A DNA stretch of 64,000 nucleotides from Rhodoligotrophos defluvii (GCF_005281615.1 NZ_SZZM01000004.1:310001-374000); one strand, 5' to 3'; positions 35,764 to 44,802 are shown, counted from the first letter of the stretch. Numbers and translations: made by a program. The notes: generated from the letters alone by a model not told the origin.

Positions 35764-36939
35764 TCAGCGGATGACCGGCATTTCGCGCGGCGCCCGCTTG
35801 GTCAGCAGCCGCGCGCCATCCTTGGTTATGGCAACGTTCTCCTCGTGCACGATCATCTTGCCGGGCGCATATTCCATTCCCGGCTCGATGGTCAGCACCA
35901 TGTTCTCCACGATCACGGTGCCGTCGCCGGGGCGGTGCGAGGGTGGCTCGGTGAGCTGAAGCCCGAGCCCATGGCCGAGGCGGCCCACATTGTTGCCGAT
36001 GGGGCCAGCCTCCTCGATGATCTTGCCCATGGCGCGCCAGACATCGTCCGTGGTTGCGCCCGGAACGGCCGCGCCGATACCCGCCTCGGTCGCCAGCCAC
36101 ATGGCCTCGTGAGCGCGTGCCGCCTCGCTCGAAATCCTGCCGATCGCGTAGTTGCGGTCGAAATCGCAGAAATAGCCGTCGAAGGTCGAGCCGGTATCGA
36201 TGAACAGGATGTCGCCTTCTTCCGGTATGCGGTCATGGGGGCCGCAGACGATCTGCGGAACGCCACCGGGCCCCGATATGGCCGGCATGAACGGGGTCGA
36301 ATCCGCCCCCCGGCGCGCGATGTCGATGCGCAGCTTCCTCGTGGCCTCCCGCTCGCTCTCGCCGATGGAGAGCTGGCTGGGCAGCGCCTCGTAGGCCTCG
36401 CTGGCGATGGTGCAGATGAAATGGATGTGCTCGATCTCGGCCGCGGTCTTGACCATGCGGATTTCCCAGAGCGCCGGGGAGCCGTCAGCGATCTCCAGGC
36501 GCATGCTGTCGCGCAGGCGGAGGAAGTCGACAACCGGCATTCTGAGCGACATTTCGCGACCCAGCTCGGCGCCGACCCGGCCGAACCGTCTGGGCAGCCC
36601 TTCGAGTGCCGATCGCAAGAGCGAAAGGCCGTCATCCTCAGGCACCGGGGCTGGCCAGGTGCGAATGTCGTCCACCCAGGTCAATGCCATCTCCGGCGCG
36701 CCGATTTCCGGAATGACCGCAATAGGCTTGCCCTCGCGCGGAACCACCACGAACCACGGCCGGGTCGGGCTTTCCCAGAATTGTGAGTCGAAACCGGTGA
36801 AATAGCGGATGTTGGGAGGGGCCGTCACAAAGAGCGCATCGAGCTCATGCCGGTGCATGATCTGTTGGGCACGGGCGAGGCGCTGCTCGAACTCCGCAGG
36901 TGTGAATCCGCGCTTCGGCATCCGGCTGGCTGCAATCAT
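35764..36939 (-). CDS. M24-family metallopeptidase (Xaa-Pro peptidase-like) with complete metal site
   Basis: 391 residues from the ATG at 36939, with AGAGGAG upstream. N-terminal creatinase-type domain then the pita-bread catalytic domain. All five metal ligands are visible: Asp in FIDTGS, Asp in CDFDR, His in GHGLGLQ, Glu in IEPGMEY and Glu in HEENVAIT. It likely removes N-terminal residues next to proline or cleaves a related amide. It lies between the ammonia-lyase and the M29 aminopeptidase, same direction, so dipeptide or amino-acid derivative breakdown is the probable theme. Confidence 0.9.
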   Translation of the reverse strand: MIAASRMPKRGFTPAEFEQRLARAQQIMHRHELDALFVTAPPNIRYFTGFDSQFWESPTRPWFVVVPREGKPIAVIPEIGAPEMALTWVDDIRTWPAPVPEDDGLSLLRSALEGLPRRFGRVGAELGREMSLRMPVVDFLRLRDSMRLEIADGSPALWEIRMVKTAAEIEHIHFICTIASEAYEALPSQLSIGESEREATRKLRIDIARRGADSTPFMPAISGPGGVPQIVCGPHDRIPEEGDILFIDTGSTFDGYFCDFDRNYAIGRISSEAARAHEAMWLATEAGIGAAVPGATTDDVWRAMGKIIEEAGPIGNNVGRLGHGLGLQLTEPPSHRPGDGTVIVENMVLTIEPGMEYAPGKMIVHEENVAITKDGARLLTKRAPREMPVIR

Positions 36940-36971
36940 GACTGCTCCTCTGCCCGTTCGATGATTCCTTG

Positions 36972-38186
36972 TCACGAGGCCGCGAAGCGGCGGCGCGCGG
37001 CGATCTCCTCCGGCGGCCGGCCAACGATGCGAGCATAAGACGCTGGATCGCTTGCCGTCTCGGTATTGATCAGCAGCACACGGCTGTCGGGGCCGAGCAC
37101 GAGGGCAGCGCGCAACGCGGGATCGGCGGCCGCAGCGAGAAACCCAGCGAGGCCGGCCGCTCCGCTCTCGCCGGCAACGATGGGCTCGCCATCGCTGCGA
37201 AAGGCCAACCGCCGCACCGCATCCTTCGCATGGTCCTCGCTCACTGTCATGAAGCCGTGGGCAACCTTCTCGAGGATGCGCCAGGCAATCAGCGAAGGGG
37301 TATAACATTCGAGCATGGCCATCACCGTTGGCTCGGTGGCCGGAATGCTCGTGAGCCGTCCAAGCCCCGCGCTGCGATAGAGGCAGGCGGCGCGCTCCGG
37401 CTCCACGATGACGGCTTTGCAGCGGCCGGGTCCGAGCCGATCCGCGAGATAGCCGGCGACGCCGCTGGCAAAACCTCCGACGCCCGCCTGCAGGAAAACA
37501 TGCGTCGGCGGGCCAAAGCCCATGTCGGCGCTCTGCTCGAGCACTTCTTCGGCCAGCACCGTATAGCCTTGGCAGACCAGCCCCGGGATCTCCTCATAGC
37601 CCGGCCAGGACGTGTCGGAGACCAGGAGCCACCCGCGCTCGCGGCTGACGCGTTCAGCCTCGTTGACCGAGTCATCATACGTCCCGTCGACGCGGACGAT
37701 CTCGTCGGCGCCGATGGAGTCGGCGCGCGCTTGCGTCACGCCGGCATGAACGAAGATCACCGATCTGCAGCCCACGAGGCGTGCCCCGGCGGCCACCGAC
37801 TTCCCGTGATTGCCGTCGGTCGCGCAGCACACGGTCACCGTGCGCGCGAAGGCGCGCGCCGCAGGGGAGAGCAGCTCGGCAATACCGACCTCCCGCCCGA
37901 GCTGCTGCTGCAGCATCTGCCTGACCAGGGTCATCACCGCATAGGCGCCACCCAGAGCCTTGAAGCTTCCGAGTCCAAGCCGCCGCCCTTCGTCCTTGAT
38001 GAGGACGCTGTCCACACCGGCCTCTGCCGCGATGTCTGGCAGCGGAACGAGCGGCGTGGGGGTCACCTCACCCCATAACGCCAGAAAGGGGCGCACTCTC
38101 TGGGGCGCCGCCTCGCCGACCCACGCTCTCTCCGCATCGGACAGAGTCTGCTTGAACCGCGGCAGTGCGTTCGAAACGAAAGCCAT
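36972..38186 (-). CDS. dpaL: Diaminopropionate ammonia-lyase
   Basis: 404 residues from the ATG at 38186, with GAGGGA upstream; the open frame continues upstream into the divergent promoter and regulator gene, which is not coding for this protein. PLP fold type II: the cofactor lysine is K76 in GLGSFKALGG, followed by CCATDGNHGKSVA and the glycine loop QAGVGGFASGVAG. DpaL converts 2,3-diaminopropionate to pyruvate and two ammonia; related enzymes act on D- or L-serine and threonine. A divergent Lrp/AsnC regulator adjoins it, as is common for this enzyme. Confidence 0.88.
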   Translation of the reverse strand: MAFVSNALPRFKQTLSDAERAWVGEAAPQRVRPFLALWGEVTPTPLVPLPDIAAEAGVDSVLIKDEGRRLGLGSFKALGGAYAVMTLVRQMLQQQLGREVGIAELLSPAARAFARTVTVCCATDGNHGKSVAAGARLVGCRSVIFVHAGVTQARADSIGADEIVRVDGTYDDSVNEAERVSRERGWLLVSDTSWPGYEEIPGLVCQGYTVLAEEVLEQSADMGFGPPTHVFLQAGVGGFASGVAGYLADRLGPGRCKAVIVEPERAACLYRSAGLGRLTSIPATEPTVMAMLECYTPSLIAWRILEKVAHGFMTVSEDHAKDAVRRLAFRSDGEPIVAGESGAAGLAGFLAAAADPALRAALVLGPDSRVLLINTETASDPASYARIVGRPPEEIAARRRFAAS

Positions 38187-38306
38187 GCATTCCCTCGCTG
38201 TTGGGCGAGAGACTATTTCGGTTATGGCTTTATTTGTATGCTCTTTCTGCCCCTTGGCCGCACTAAACTTGCAACACTGGACAGCCGAAGGAGAAAACCG
38301 TTCGCC

Positions 38307-38798
38307 ATGCCGCGGCAGCCTGACGTCCCGCCCGATGAATTCGATCTGAAAATCCTGCGATTGATGCAGCTGGACAATCTCACGCCGCAGCGGGAAATCG
38401 CCGAGCGTGTCGGCCTCTCGGCCCCGGCCGTCGCGAGGCGCCTGCAGCGGCTGCGCAAGACCGGCATCATCAAGAGCGACGTTTCGGTCATAGACCAGGC
38501 TGCGGTCGGCCGGCCGCTCACCATCATCGTCCAAATTGCCGCCGAGAGCGAACGGCTCGACCTGATCGACGAGATGAAGGCCAGGTTCGCGCGCTGCCCC
38601 CAGGTCCAGCAGTGCTATTATGTCACCGGCGAGACCGACTTCATCCTGATCATGAATGTCAGGGACATGGCGGAATACACCGAGCTCACGCGCGTCCTGT
38701 TCTTCGAGGGCGGCAACGTGAAGAGCTTTCGCACATGCGTGGCCATGCAAAGCGTGAAGGCCAACGGACCGGTGCCGCTGCCGCCGGTCGGGAGCTGA
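38307..38798 (+). CDS. Lrp/AsnC-family transcriptional regulator
   Basis: 163 residues from the ATG at 38307, with GAAGGAGAAA about 10 nt upstream; an earlier in-frame start at 38238 has no ribosome site. AsnC helix-turn-helix (FDLKILRLMQLDN, then REIAERVGLSAPAVARRLQRLRKTG) and Lrp effector domain with the VTGETDFILIM strand. It is divergent from the diaminopropionate ammonia-lyase and very probably regulates it in response to an amino acid. Confidence 0.92.
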   Translation: MPRQPDVPPDEFDLKILRLMQLDNLTPQREIAERVGLSAPAVARRLQRLRKTGIIKSDVSVIDQAAVGRPLTIIVQIAAESERLDLIDEMKARFARCPQVQQCYYVTGETDFILIMNVRDMAEYTELTRVLFFEGGNVKSFRTCVAMQSVKANGPVPLPPVGS

Positions 38799-38832
38799 AC
38801 GGCTATATTGCGACGCCCGGCTGCGTCGCTAA

Positions 38833-38958
38833 AGCATTTTCGAGCGAAGTGGATACCGGTTCGCGTGAAGAAAATGCGACCAGGCAAAAAACTAGAGCAT
38901 TTTCGAGCGAAGTGGATACCGGTTCGCGTGAAGAAAATGCGACCAGGCAAAAAACTAG
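38833..38958. repeat. Exact 63-bp tandem duplication of a palindromic repeat element
   Basis: Two copies, 38833-38895 and 38896-38958, are identical over 63 nt. Each starts with AGCATTTTC, contains the core AGTGGATACCGGTT and then GAAAATGC, so each can fold through GCATTTTC/GAAAATGC arms. The same core occurs in a related element at 63341-63354. They lie between two convergent genes and may help end transcription from both sides. Confidence 0.9.
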
Positions 38959-38996
38959 AATGCTTCCGCGATTCGAAGAAGAGCGGAAGCGTTCTA
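38956..38996. repeat. Palindromic repeat (hairpin) next to the tandem elements
   Basis: TAGAATGCTTCCGC (38956-38969) and GCGGAAGCGTTCTA (38983-38996) form 14-nt arms with one mismatch and a 13-nt loop, the same geometry as the repeat at 33337-33377. It directly abuts the 63-bp tandem copies and ends just before the stop codon of the converging small gene. Confidence 0.75.
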
Positions 38997-39002
38997 GACG
39001 CC

Positions 39003-39311
39003 TTATTGGCGGTGGATGTCGACGGCGCCGCAGGATCGGAATGTCTGCTCGACCGGCCCCACAAGCTTCTCCTGATCGAGCTCGGTCGCGATCCGGATCA
39101 AGCCTCTGAGCGCCGTGGCGCGATCCTTGTCCGGGTCGGGGCCGCCCCGCTCGGCTTCGATGATGTTGAAATCCTCCCCGGCGGTGTTCTCTCGGTCGGC
39201 CGCGGTCACGGCGACATCGCGCCGGTTGATCCCGTGCTCTTGCACCAGGTGCTCGACCGCCAGCTCCGCGTCCTCGCGCGTCCGAAATGTTCCGATGATC
39301 GTTCTGCCCAT
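39003..39311 (-). CDS. Small uncharacterised protein, possibly YflT-like stress protein
   Basis: 102 residues from the ATG at 39311. It opens with IIGTFRTREDAELAVEHLVQEHGI, a beta strand and helix pattern seen in general-stress (YflT/GS17M-like) domains, then AVTAADRENTAGEDFNIIEAE and a charged tail. No catalytic motif or membrane segment is visible. I do not recognise a precise function; the stress-domain resemblance is by pattern only. It stands alone between the repeat cluster and the second ureohydrolase gene. Confidence 0.7.
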   Translation of the reverse strand: MGRTIIGTFRTREDAELAVEHLVQEHGINRRDVAVTAADRENTAGEDFNIIEAERGGPDPDKDRATALRGLIRIATELDQEKLVGPVEQTFRSCGAVDIHRQ

Positions 39312-39380
39312 GGCCAACTCCGTCGCTACGGAGAGGTAATGACCGTGCGCGGCTCAGGTTCCGGAGCTTGGCGGTTATCG

Positions 39381-40328
39381 TCAGCGGGCGTGCGCCTGGC
39401 CCTGGGCGGCATGAAACAGGAACTCGCGCATGCACGACGCCGCCAGGAAGGCGGTCATGCCGGTCGGGTCGTGCGGCGGGCTCACCGTATTGACGTCATA
39501 GGCGACGATCTTGAGGCCCTTCAGCGCACGGATGAGTGACAGGCCCTCGTAAGCCGTGAGGCCGCCCCAGGTCGGCGTGCACACGCCGGGCGCGCAGCTC
39601 GGGTCGAAAATGTCCATGTCGAAGCAGAGATAGACCGGCCGTCCGGCGAGGGTATCGTGGATTTCGGCCAGCACGTCCTCCATGCCACGCTTGCGCATGA
39701 GGTGGTCGGGAATGACCCGGTAGCCCAGCGCGCTGGCATGGGACCAGGCATTCTGCAGATAGGTCGGCCCGCGCGTGCCCACGTGGAAGGAATGGGCTGT
39801 CTGCACCAAGCCTTCCTCGGCGGCGCGGGCGAACGTGGTGGCCGTGCTGTAGCGAATGCGGTCGATGCCGTCCTCCGGATAGGTGTCCGTGTGCGCATCG
39901 ATATGCAGCACCACCAGATCCGGATAGCGCCGGTGCAGAGCCCGCAGCTGCGGCAGGGTCACGGCGCCGTCGCCGCCCATGGTCACGGGGATGACGCCGT
40001 GGCCGACGATCTCCCCCACCATCTGCTCGATCGCCTCGAACGACTCCCGCACTGACGACGGAAACACCTGCACATTGCCGTAATCCACCGCGCCGAGCGT
40101 GGCGATCGGGTCGAAGTCCTGATCCGGCAGCTCGTAGGCGCGCACCAGCGCCGACTGCTCGCGAATGGCAGAAGGCCCGAAGCGCGAGCCGATCCGGGCC
40201 GGATGCGTGCCGCTGTCATAGGGGATGCCGAGAATGGCCACCTTGGCACGGCTCAGGTCGCGCGACAGGGGCGCGCCCATGAAGCTCTGCAGGCCGAACC
40301 GCGTCGCACTGTCCTGGCTTACGCTCAT
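39381..40328 (-). CDS. Ureohydrolase (agmatinase/arginase family) with Gly in place of the first metal His
   Basis: 315 residues. Motifs: MGGDGAV at 117-123, HIDAHTD at 142-148, and FDMDIFDPSCAPG from 236, so the Asp/His ligands D144, H146, D148, D237 and D239 are kept, but the histidine of GGDH is G121. With one ligand missing, one Mn site may be weakened or rebuilt, and the substrate may differ from agmatine. It is the last gene of a long leftward run with a ketopantoate-reductase-like enzyme and an ABC binding protein just upstream. Confidence 0.85.
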   Translation of the reverse strand: MSVSQDSATRFGLQSFMGAPLSRDLSRAKVAILGIPYDSGTHPARIGSRFGPSAIREQSALVRAYELPDQDFDPIATLGAVDYGNVQVFPSSVRESFEAIEQMVGEIVGHGVIPVTMGGDGAVTLPQLRALHRRYPDLVVLHIDAHTDTYPEDGIDRIRYSTATTFARAAEEGLVQTAHSFHVGTRGPTYLQNAWSHASALGYRVIPDHLMRKRGMEDVLAEIHDTLAGRPVYLCFDMDIFDPSCAPGVCTPTWGGLTAYEGLSLIRALKGLKIVAYDVNTVSPPHDPTGMTAFLAASCMREFLFHAAQGQAHAR

Positions 40329-40352
40329 GGCATTTTCCTCCCCTTCGGCCGG

Positions 40353-41318
40353 TCAGGCGAGCCGGAGCACCTTGGCCTTCTGCCTGATCAGACCCAGAAT
40401 GACATCGATCGACGGCGTCGCCATCCCGACATCGCGGGCGAGCGCCGCCACCGCACCGATAATGGCATCGATCTCCAGCCGCCGGCCAGCCTCTAGATCC
40501 TGCAGCATGGAGGTGCGGAACGCGCCCGCCAGCGCCGCCTTGGCCAGCCGCTCTTCGACGGTCATATCGAAGCGCACGCCGGTCTGCTCCGCCACCGCCC
40601 GCGCCTCGGACATCATGGCGATGACCAGCGGCCGCGTTTCGGGGCTGAGAATGATCTCGTCCATCGCCGCACCGGTCAGGGCGCTGATCGGGTTGAACGC
40701 CAGGTTGCCCCACAGCTTGGTCCAGACCTCCTTGCGGATGTCGGCCGTGACGCGTGCATCAATACCCGCATCGGCCATGGCGGCAGCAAGCCGCTTGAGC
40801 GCAGCGTCCTGCCGGCCGTCGGGCCGGCCCAGGATGAAGGTGCTGTCGCTCACGTGATGGGCTTCACCAAGGCCGGTATTGCGCACATTGGCATAGGTCA
40901 CGCAGCCGATGGTGTTATCCCGCGGCACCGCGACGGCCAGCCGCCCGCCCGGATCGAGCATTTCGCCGACCGACGAACCCTCTCCGGCGAAATACCACCA
41001 GGGCAGCCCGTTCTGCACGAACACCACCTGGGTGCCGGCTCGTACCAAAAGCTCGAGTATTTCGGCCGTTTCCGGCACCGAATAGCCCTTCACCGTCACC
41101 AGCACATAGTCCTGTAGCCCAAGCGCCTCCGTGCGCTCGGCCACACCGGGCCGCTGATGGATCGGGTGGCCATCGGCGCTGGAGAGCACGATGCCCTTGT
41201 CGCGAATGGCGGCTGCCCGTTCGCCGCGCGCCACCACCGCGATCTCGTGCCCGAGCCGCCCAAGCCGGGCGGCCAGGAACACGCCGATCGCGCCCGCGCC
41301 GATGATGCAGATCTTCAT
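40353..41318 (-). CDS. Ketopantoate reductase-like (2-dehydropantoate 2-reductase family) oxidoreductase
   Basis: 321 residues. N-terminal Rossmann motif CIIGAGAIGVFLAARLG for NADPH, the family lysine in VWTKLWGNLAFNP near residue 195, and the all-helical C-terminal domain ending in IDVILGLIRQKAKVL. PanE makes pantoate in CoA biosynthesis, but its place in a catabolic run with a ureohydrolase and an ABC binding protein suggests it reduces or oxidises another 2-oxo/2-hydroxy acid. Spacing to neighbours is about 20 nt on both sides. Confidence 0.85.
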   Translation of the reverse strand: MKICIIGAGAIGVFLAARLGRLGHEIAVVARGERAAAIRDKGIVLSSADGHPIHQRPGVAERTEALGLQDYVLVTVKGYSVPETAEILELLVRAGTQVVFVQNGLPWWYFAGEGSSVGEMLDPGGRLAVAVPRDNTIGCVTYANVRNTGLGEAHHVSDSTFILGRPDGRQDAALKRLAAAMADAGIDARVTADIRKEVWTKLWGNLAFNPISALTGAAMDEIILSPETRPLVIAMMSEARAVAEQTGVRFDMTVEERLAKAALAGAFRTSMLQDLEAGRRLEIDAIIGAVAALARDVGMATPSIDVILGLIRQKAKVLRLA

Positions 41319-41339
41319 GCTGACAACGCTTCAGCCGGC

Positions 41340-42326
41340 CTATTGCTGCGGCAGGTAGTCATTGGTGAAGATCGCCTCTGGCTTCACCTTCGGGTCAAGG
41401 GCGCCACCCTTCTGCATCACATCCTGCATGCCCGCCCAATCCTCCGCCACCATCACGCCCATGGGCTTGTCCTTGGTGTTCTTGGTGGTGAGGCCGGGCA
41501 AGGAAGCCTGCCACTGCACCAGCAGCACATCGCGGTTGCGGTCCTGCTGCGGCATGCGCTTGATGATCGCGTCGACCGCTTCCTCCGGGTTGGCCTTGGC
41601 CATTTCCAGCGCCTTGATGGTCGCCCGCAGGAAGCCGCGCACCGCCTCCGGCTTCTCCTTCAGGAAGACATTGTTGGCCACGATTCCCTGCGCCATGAGG
41701 CTCACGCCAAAATCCGAATACAGAAAATGGGTGGTCTTCATGCCGAGCTTTTCGATCTGCGCCGGCTGCACGTTGATATTGCCGGGAATCGCGTCAGCCC
41801 GCCGCTGCAGCAGCAGCGTGTTCTTCGCGCCGGTCGCCGGGCTCAGGATGTTCACCTTCTTGATGTCGCCGCCATCGGCCGCCATGAGCGATGGGAAGGC
41901 GATGCCGCTCGACTCCGATGGCGCATAGGCGATGATCTTGCCTTCCAGCTCCCTCGGCCGGTTGATCGGCGCATCCGCCGGCGAGATCACGCCCAGCATG
42001 TCGCTGACGATGCGCATGACCGCCGTGACCGGCAGTCCCTGCTCGACGCTGAACAGCAAGGTGGAAAAGTCGATGAGCGCCAGCTGGTCCTGGCCTTGCG
42101 CCAGCTGCTGCACCACCGTGGCAGAGCCCTGGCCCTCGCTGATGGTGACGTCCAGCCCCTCGTCCTTGTAGAGGCCCTTCTCCAGCGCCAGAAAGAACGG
42201 GGCGTGTACGCCGTAAATGGTCCAGTCAAGCCTGAAGCTGATTTTCTCGTCTGCCCGGGCCGCGCCCGAAGCCACCATGGCCAACAGACAGGCCAGGGAT
42301 GTGAGACGCATCAGTCTGCGTAACAT
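41340..42326 (-). CDS. ABC substrate-binding protein, NMT1/TauA/SsuA type
   Basis: 328 residues from the ATG at 42326 (MLRRLMRLTS), with GGGGAG upstream; a typical signal peptide ends at SGAARA. Mature start EKISFRLDWTIYGVHAPFFLALEKGLYKDEGLDV is the standard NMT1/THI5-like fold for pyrimidine, taurine, sulfonate or aromatic ligands. Its permease and ATPase are almost certainly those at 47204-47983 and 46396-47202, from which it is separated by three other genes in the same direction. Ligand not determined. Confidence 0.9.
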   Translation of the reverse strand: MLRRLMRLTSLACLLAMVASGAARADEKISFRLDWTIYGVHAPFFLALEKGLYKDEGLDVTISEGQGSATVVQQLAQGQDQLALIDFSTLLFSVEQGLPVTAVMRIVSDMLGVISPADAPINRPRELEGKIIAYAPSESSGIAFPSLMAADGGDIKKVNILSPATGAKNTLLLQRRADAIPGNINVQPAQIEKLGMKTTHFLYSDFGVSLMAQGIVANNVFLKEKPEAVRGFLRATIKALEMAKANPEEAVDAIIKRMPQQDRNRDVLLVQWQASLPGLTTKNTKDKPMGVMVAEDWAGMQDVMQKGGALDPKVKPEAIFTNDYLPQQ

Positions 42327-42546
42327 GGTCACCGCTCCCCAATTGCTCACCCTCGAGATTTTCATCACCTTCGGGGCTAGCCCCGTCCCGCAGCTGCCCT
42401 GTGCCGCTTCTGTCTGCCTGGCACGCGATGCGATTTCTTGTTCTGCACGCAACTGTTCTATGGCGGCTGCGAAACGATTATTGAATCTGGGTACTGTGAC
42501 GTCCAATGACTTTGATTACCGAATCCATGAGTTCCAGGTTATGGCT

Positions 42547-43482
42547 TCACGATGAGATCTCATCATGATCGAGCTGCAGCTGGGCTGCGAAGCCGTTCAT
42601 GGTGAGCCGGAACTCCTCCAGGAAGCGATGCGCCAGCTGCGACGCCGGCCGGTAGATCGACTGTATACAGAAGATGCGCAGCGGAATCCGTGGACGGAAC
42701 GTCCGCATGACCAGTCCCTGCTCCGGATCGCCCAGCATGATGGTGGGATCGATCAGCGCCACGCCGATGCCCCTGGCGGCCATGGCCTTGGCCACCGACG
42801 AGGTATTGGTCTCGAACCGGTCCCTCGGCACCAGTCCCTCCCGCAGGAAGGCCTCGCGCACGAGCTGGCTCGGCGGCGTATTCTGCTCCCAGAGGATGAC
42901 GGGATGGCTTTCGAGAAGCTGGGGCGTCAGCACCGCATTCTCCGCCAGCGGATGGTCTTTATGCAGCACGCCCACCACTTCGAGCTCGGCCACCAGCTCC
43001 GCGGTGAGTGATTTGTCCGGGCCGGGATGGTTGTACATGAAGCCGAGATCCACCTGGTGCAGCCCCACCTGGTTGATCATGTTGGCCGAGTTCTCCGACA
43101 TCAGCAGCGTGCGGATATGAGGCCTTTCCCGCGCGAAATCGGCCAGGCAGCTGGCCACCACCGAGCTTGCCAGCGATGGAATGGCCGAGATGGCCACCGT
43201 CCCGGCCTGGCTCGAGCGCAGGCCGTCCATCCCGTCATTCAGCGCTTCCAGCTGCACGAACAGGCGCTCGACCTCGATCAGCAGCCGCGAGGCGTCTCCG
43301 CTTGGATAGAGCCGGCCGCGCACTCGCCGGAACAGGCGCACGCCCAAGCTGCTCTCCAGGCTCGCGATCATCTTGCTCACCGCCGGCTGCGTCACGTTCA
43401 GCTGGCGGGCCGCCTCCGTCACGTTCTGCGTCTGCATCAGAATGCGGAACATGTGCAGCTGGCGAAGGTTGGGAAGGCGCAT
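42547..43482 (-). CDS. LysR-family transcriptional regulator
   Basis: 311 residues from the ATG at 43482 (MRLPNLRQLHMF), with GGAG about 11 nt upstream; earlier starts would add a basic tail not seen in the family. Helix-turn-helix NVTEAARQLNVTQPAVSKMIASLE at about residues 20-43, then the effector domain. It lies inside the leftward run between the MFS gene and the binding protein gene, so it probably regulates that run. Effector unknown. Confidence 0.9.
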   Translation of the reverse strand: MRLPNLRQLHMFRILMQTQNVTEAARQLNVTQPAVSKMIASLESSLGVRLFRRVRGRLYPSGDASRLLIEVERLFVQLEALNDGMDGLRSSQAGTVAISAIPSLASSVVASCLADFARERPHIRTLLMSENSANMINQVGLHQVDLGFMYNHPGPDKSLTAELVAELEVVGVLHKDHPLAENAVLTPQLLESHPVILWEQNTPPSQLVREAFLREGLVPRDRFETNTSSVAKAMAARGIGVALIDPTIMLGDPEQGLVMRTFRPRIPLRIFCIQSIYRPASQLAHRFLEEFRLTMNGFAAQLQLDHDEISS

Positions 43483-43555
43483 GGGCTGGGTGCTCCTGCC
43501 GGAAACCGTGCCGCGCCAGAGTGTCATGGCCGCAAGTTTAGTCAAACGGCCTTGA

Positions 43556-44788
43556 TCACGCCCCGGCGCGCCGGGCCGGCATCAGCACCAGAGCCGCGCC
43601 GAGCAGATAAACCGCGCCGATGCTCAGGAAGATGGCCGCGAACTGCCCATGGTCGTAGAGCAGGCCGAACACCAGCGGGGCGATGATGCCGCCGATGCTG
43701 AGCCCGGTGCTGACGATGGCGAAGGCGCGTCCATAGGTGCCCGGCGCGGTCACCGACCGCACGATGAGATCGCGCGAGGGCAGCACCACGCCGTTGAGCA
43801 GGCCGGCCGCTGCGGCCAAACCCAGCACCATGATCGGCCCAAGCGGAACCACGCCGCCGGCCAGCAGCAACACCCCGGCACCGATCAGTCCGAGCGCCGC
43901 GACCAGGTTATGGCGAGGGGTGCGCCCCGCGATCATGCCGCCGAGGAGAATGCCCACCGCCATAGCCAGGAGGTAGGCGGAGAGGGCGAGATTGACAAAA
44001 TCCAGGCTCAGATCGTGCAGCGCGTGCCATGTCAGCGCGCCATAGGTTTGCACGCCCGTTCCGGCCAGCGCCAGCAGCACCCAGATCAGGGTATTGCGCA
44101 GGATCTCCGGCGAGGCCAGCAGGGCAAGGGACGATTTCTGCTCCCCCTTGTCCCGCCCGCCGGCCGGCTGGCTCGCCACGCCGGGATGGGAAGCAGGCGA
44201 CTTCAGCCAGCGCTGCTGCACCAGCAGGAGCAGGGCGACCGCATAGCCAAGCGCTGCGGACACCCACATGGCCGCCTGCCAGCCATAGCCATAGGCGATG
44301 AAGGCCAGGCTGGCCGGCGCCGCGGCCGAGCCGATGAAGCCTGAAAAGGTGTGTATGGAAAAGGCCGTGCTGACCCGCCGCGGCGAGACCCTTTCCGAAA
44401 GAATGGCATAATCCGCCGGGTGGTAGATGGCATTCGCGGCGCCGGCTGCCGCAAAAGCCAGGACGAACACCCCGTAGACCGGCACCAGGGCCGTCAGCGC
44501 GAATCCGGTCGCGCCCAAGATAAGGGCGCCGATCAGCAGCTTCACCCGGTCCATCCGGTCGGCCAGCACGCCCGCCGGCGTCTGCAGAACGGTGGTGACC
44601 AGGTTGAGCACCGAAACCAGCAGCGCGAGCTCCGTATAGCCGATGCCCAGGTCTCTGTTGATGAAGGGCATCAGCGGCGGCAGCACCAGCAGGTAGAAAT
44701 GGCTGATGAAATGGGCGGCGCTGACATTCGCGGTGACGCGCCAGTCAGCGGCGCTTCGGCCGGGCAGGCGGCTGGTGGCTTGGTCCAT
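43556..44788 (-). CDS. Major facilitator superfamily transporter
   Basis: 410 residues from the ATG at 44788, with GAAGGA upstream. Twelve hydrophobic segments with a cytoplasmic loop in the middle (near residues 190-215, rich in polar residues) and the motif A-like GVLADRMDRVK between segments 2 and 3. It resembles FSR/CynX-like exporters and anion transporters. Direction of transport and substrate cannot be read from the sequence; the context suggests export or uptake of a catabolic intermediate. Confidence 0.88.
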   Translation of the reverse strand: MDQATSRLPGRSAADWRVTANVSAAHFISHFYLLVLPPLMPFINRDLGIGYTELALLVSVLNLVTTVLQTPAGVLADRMDRVKLLIGALILGATGFALTALVPVYGVFVLAFAAAGAANAIYHPADYAILSERVSPRRVSTAFSIHTFSGFIGSAAAPASLAFIAYGYGWQAAMWVSAALGYAVALLLLVQQRWLKSPASHPGVASQPAGGRDKGEQKSSLALLASPEILRNTLIWVLLALAGTGVQTYGALTWHALHDLSLDFVNLALSAYLLAMAVGILLGGMIAGRTPRHNLVAALGLIGAGVLLLAGGVVPLGPIMVLGLAAAAGLLNGVVLPSRDLIVRSVTAPGTYGRAFAIVSTGLSIGGIIAPLVFGLLYDHGQFAAIFLSIGAVYLLGAALVLMPARRAGA

Positions 44789-44802
44789 ATTGGTCCTTCG
44801 GC

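Noticed and set aside
36972-38186. Threonine dehydratase or cysteine synthase assignment for the PLP enzyme
   Set aside because: The GLGSFKALGG lysine context and CCATDGNHGKSVA segment fit diaminopropionate ammonia-lyase better.
38833-38958. Possible CRISPR-like repeats
   Set aside because: Only two directly abutting 63-bp copies with no unique spacers and no cas genes; these are palindromic interspersed elements.
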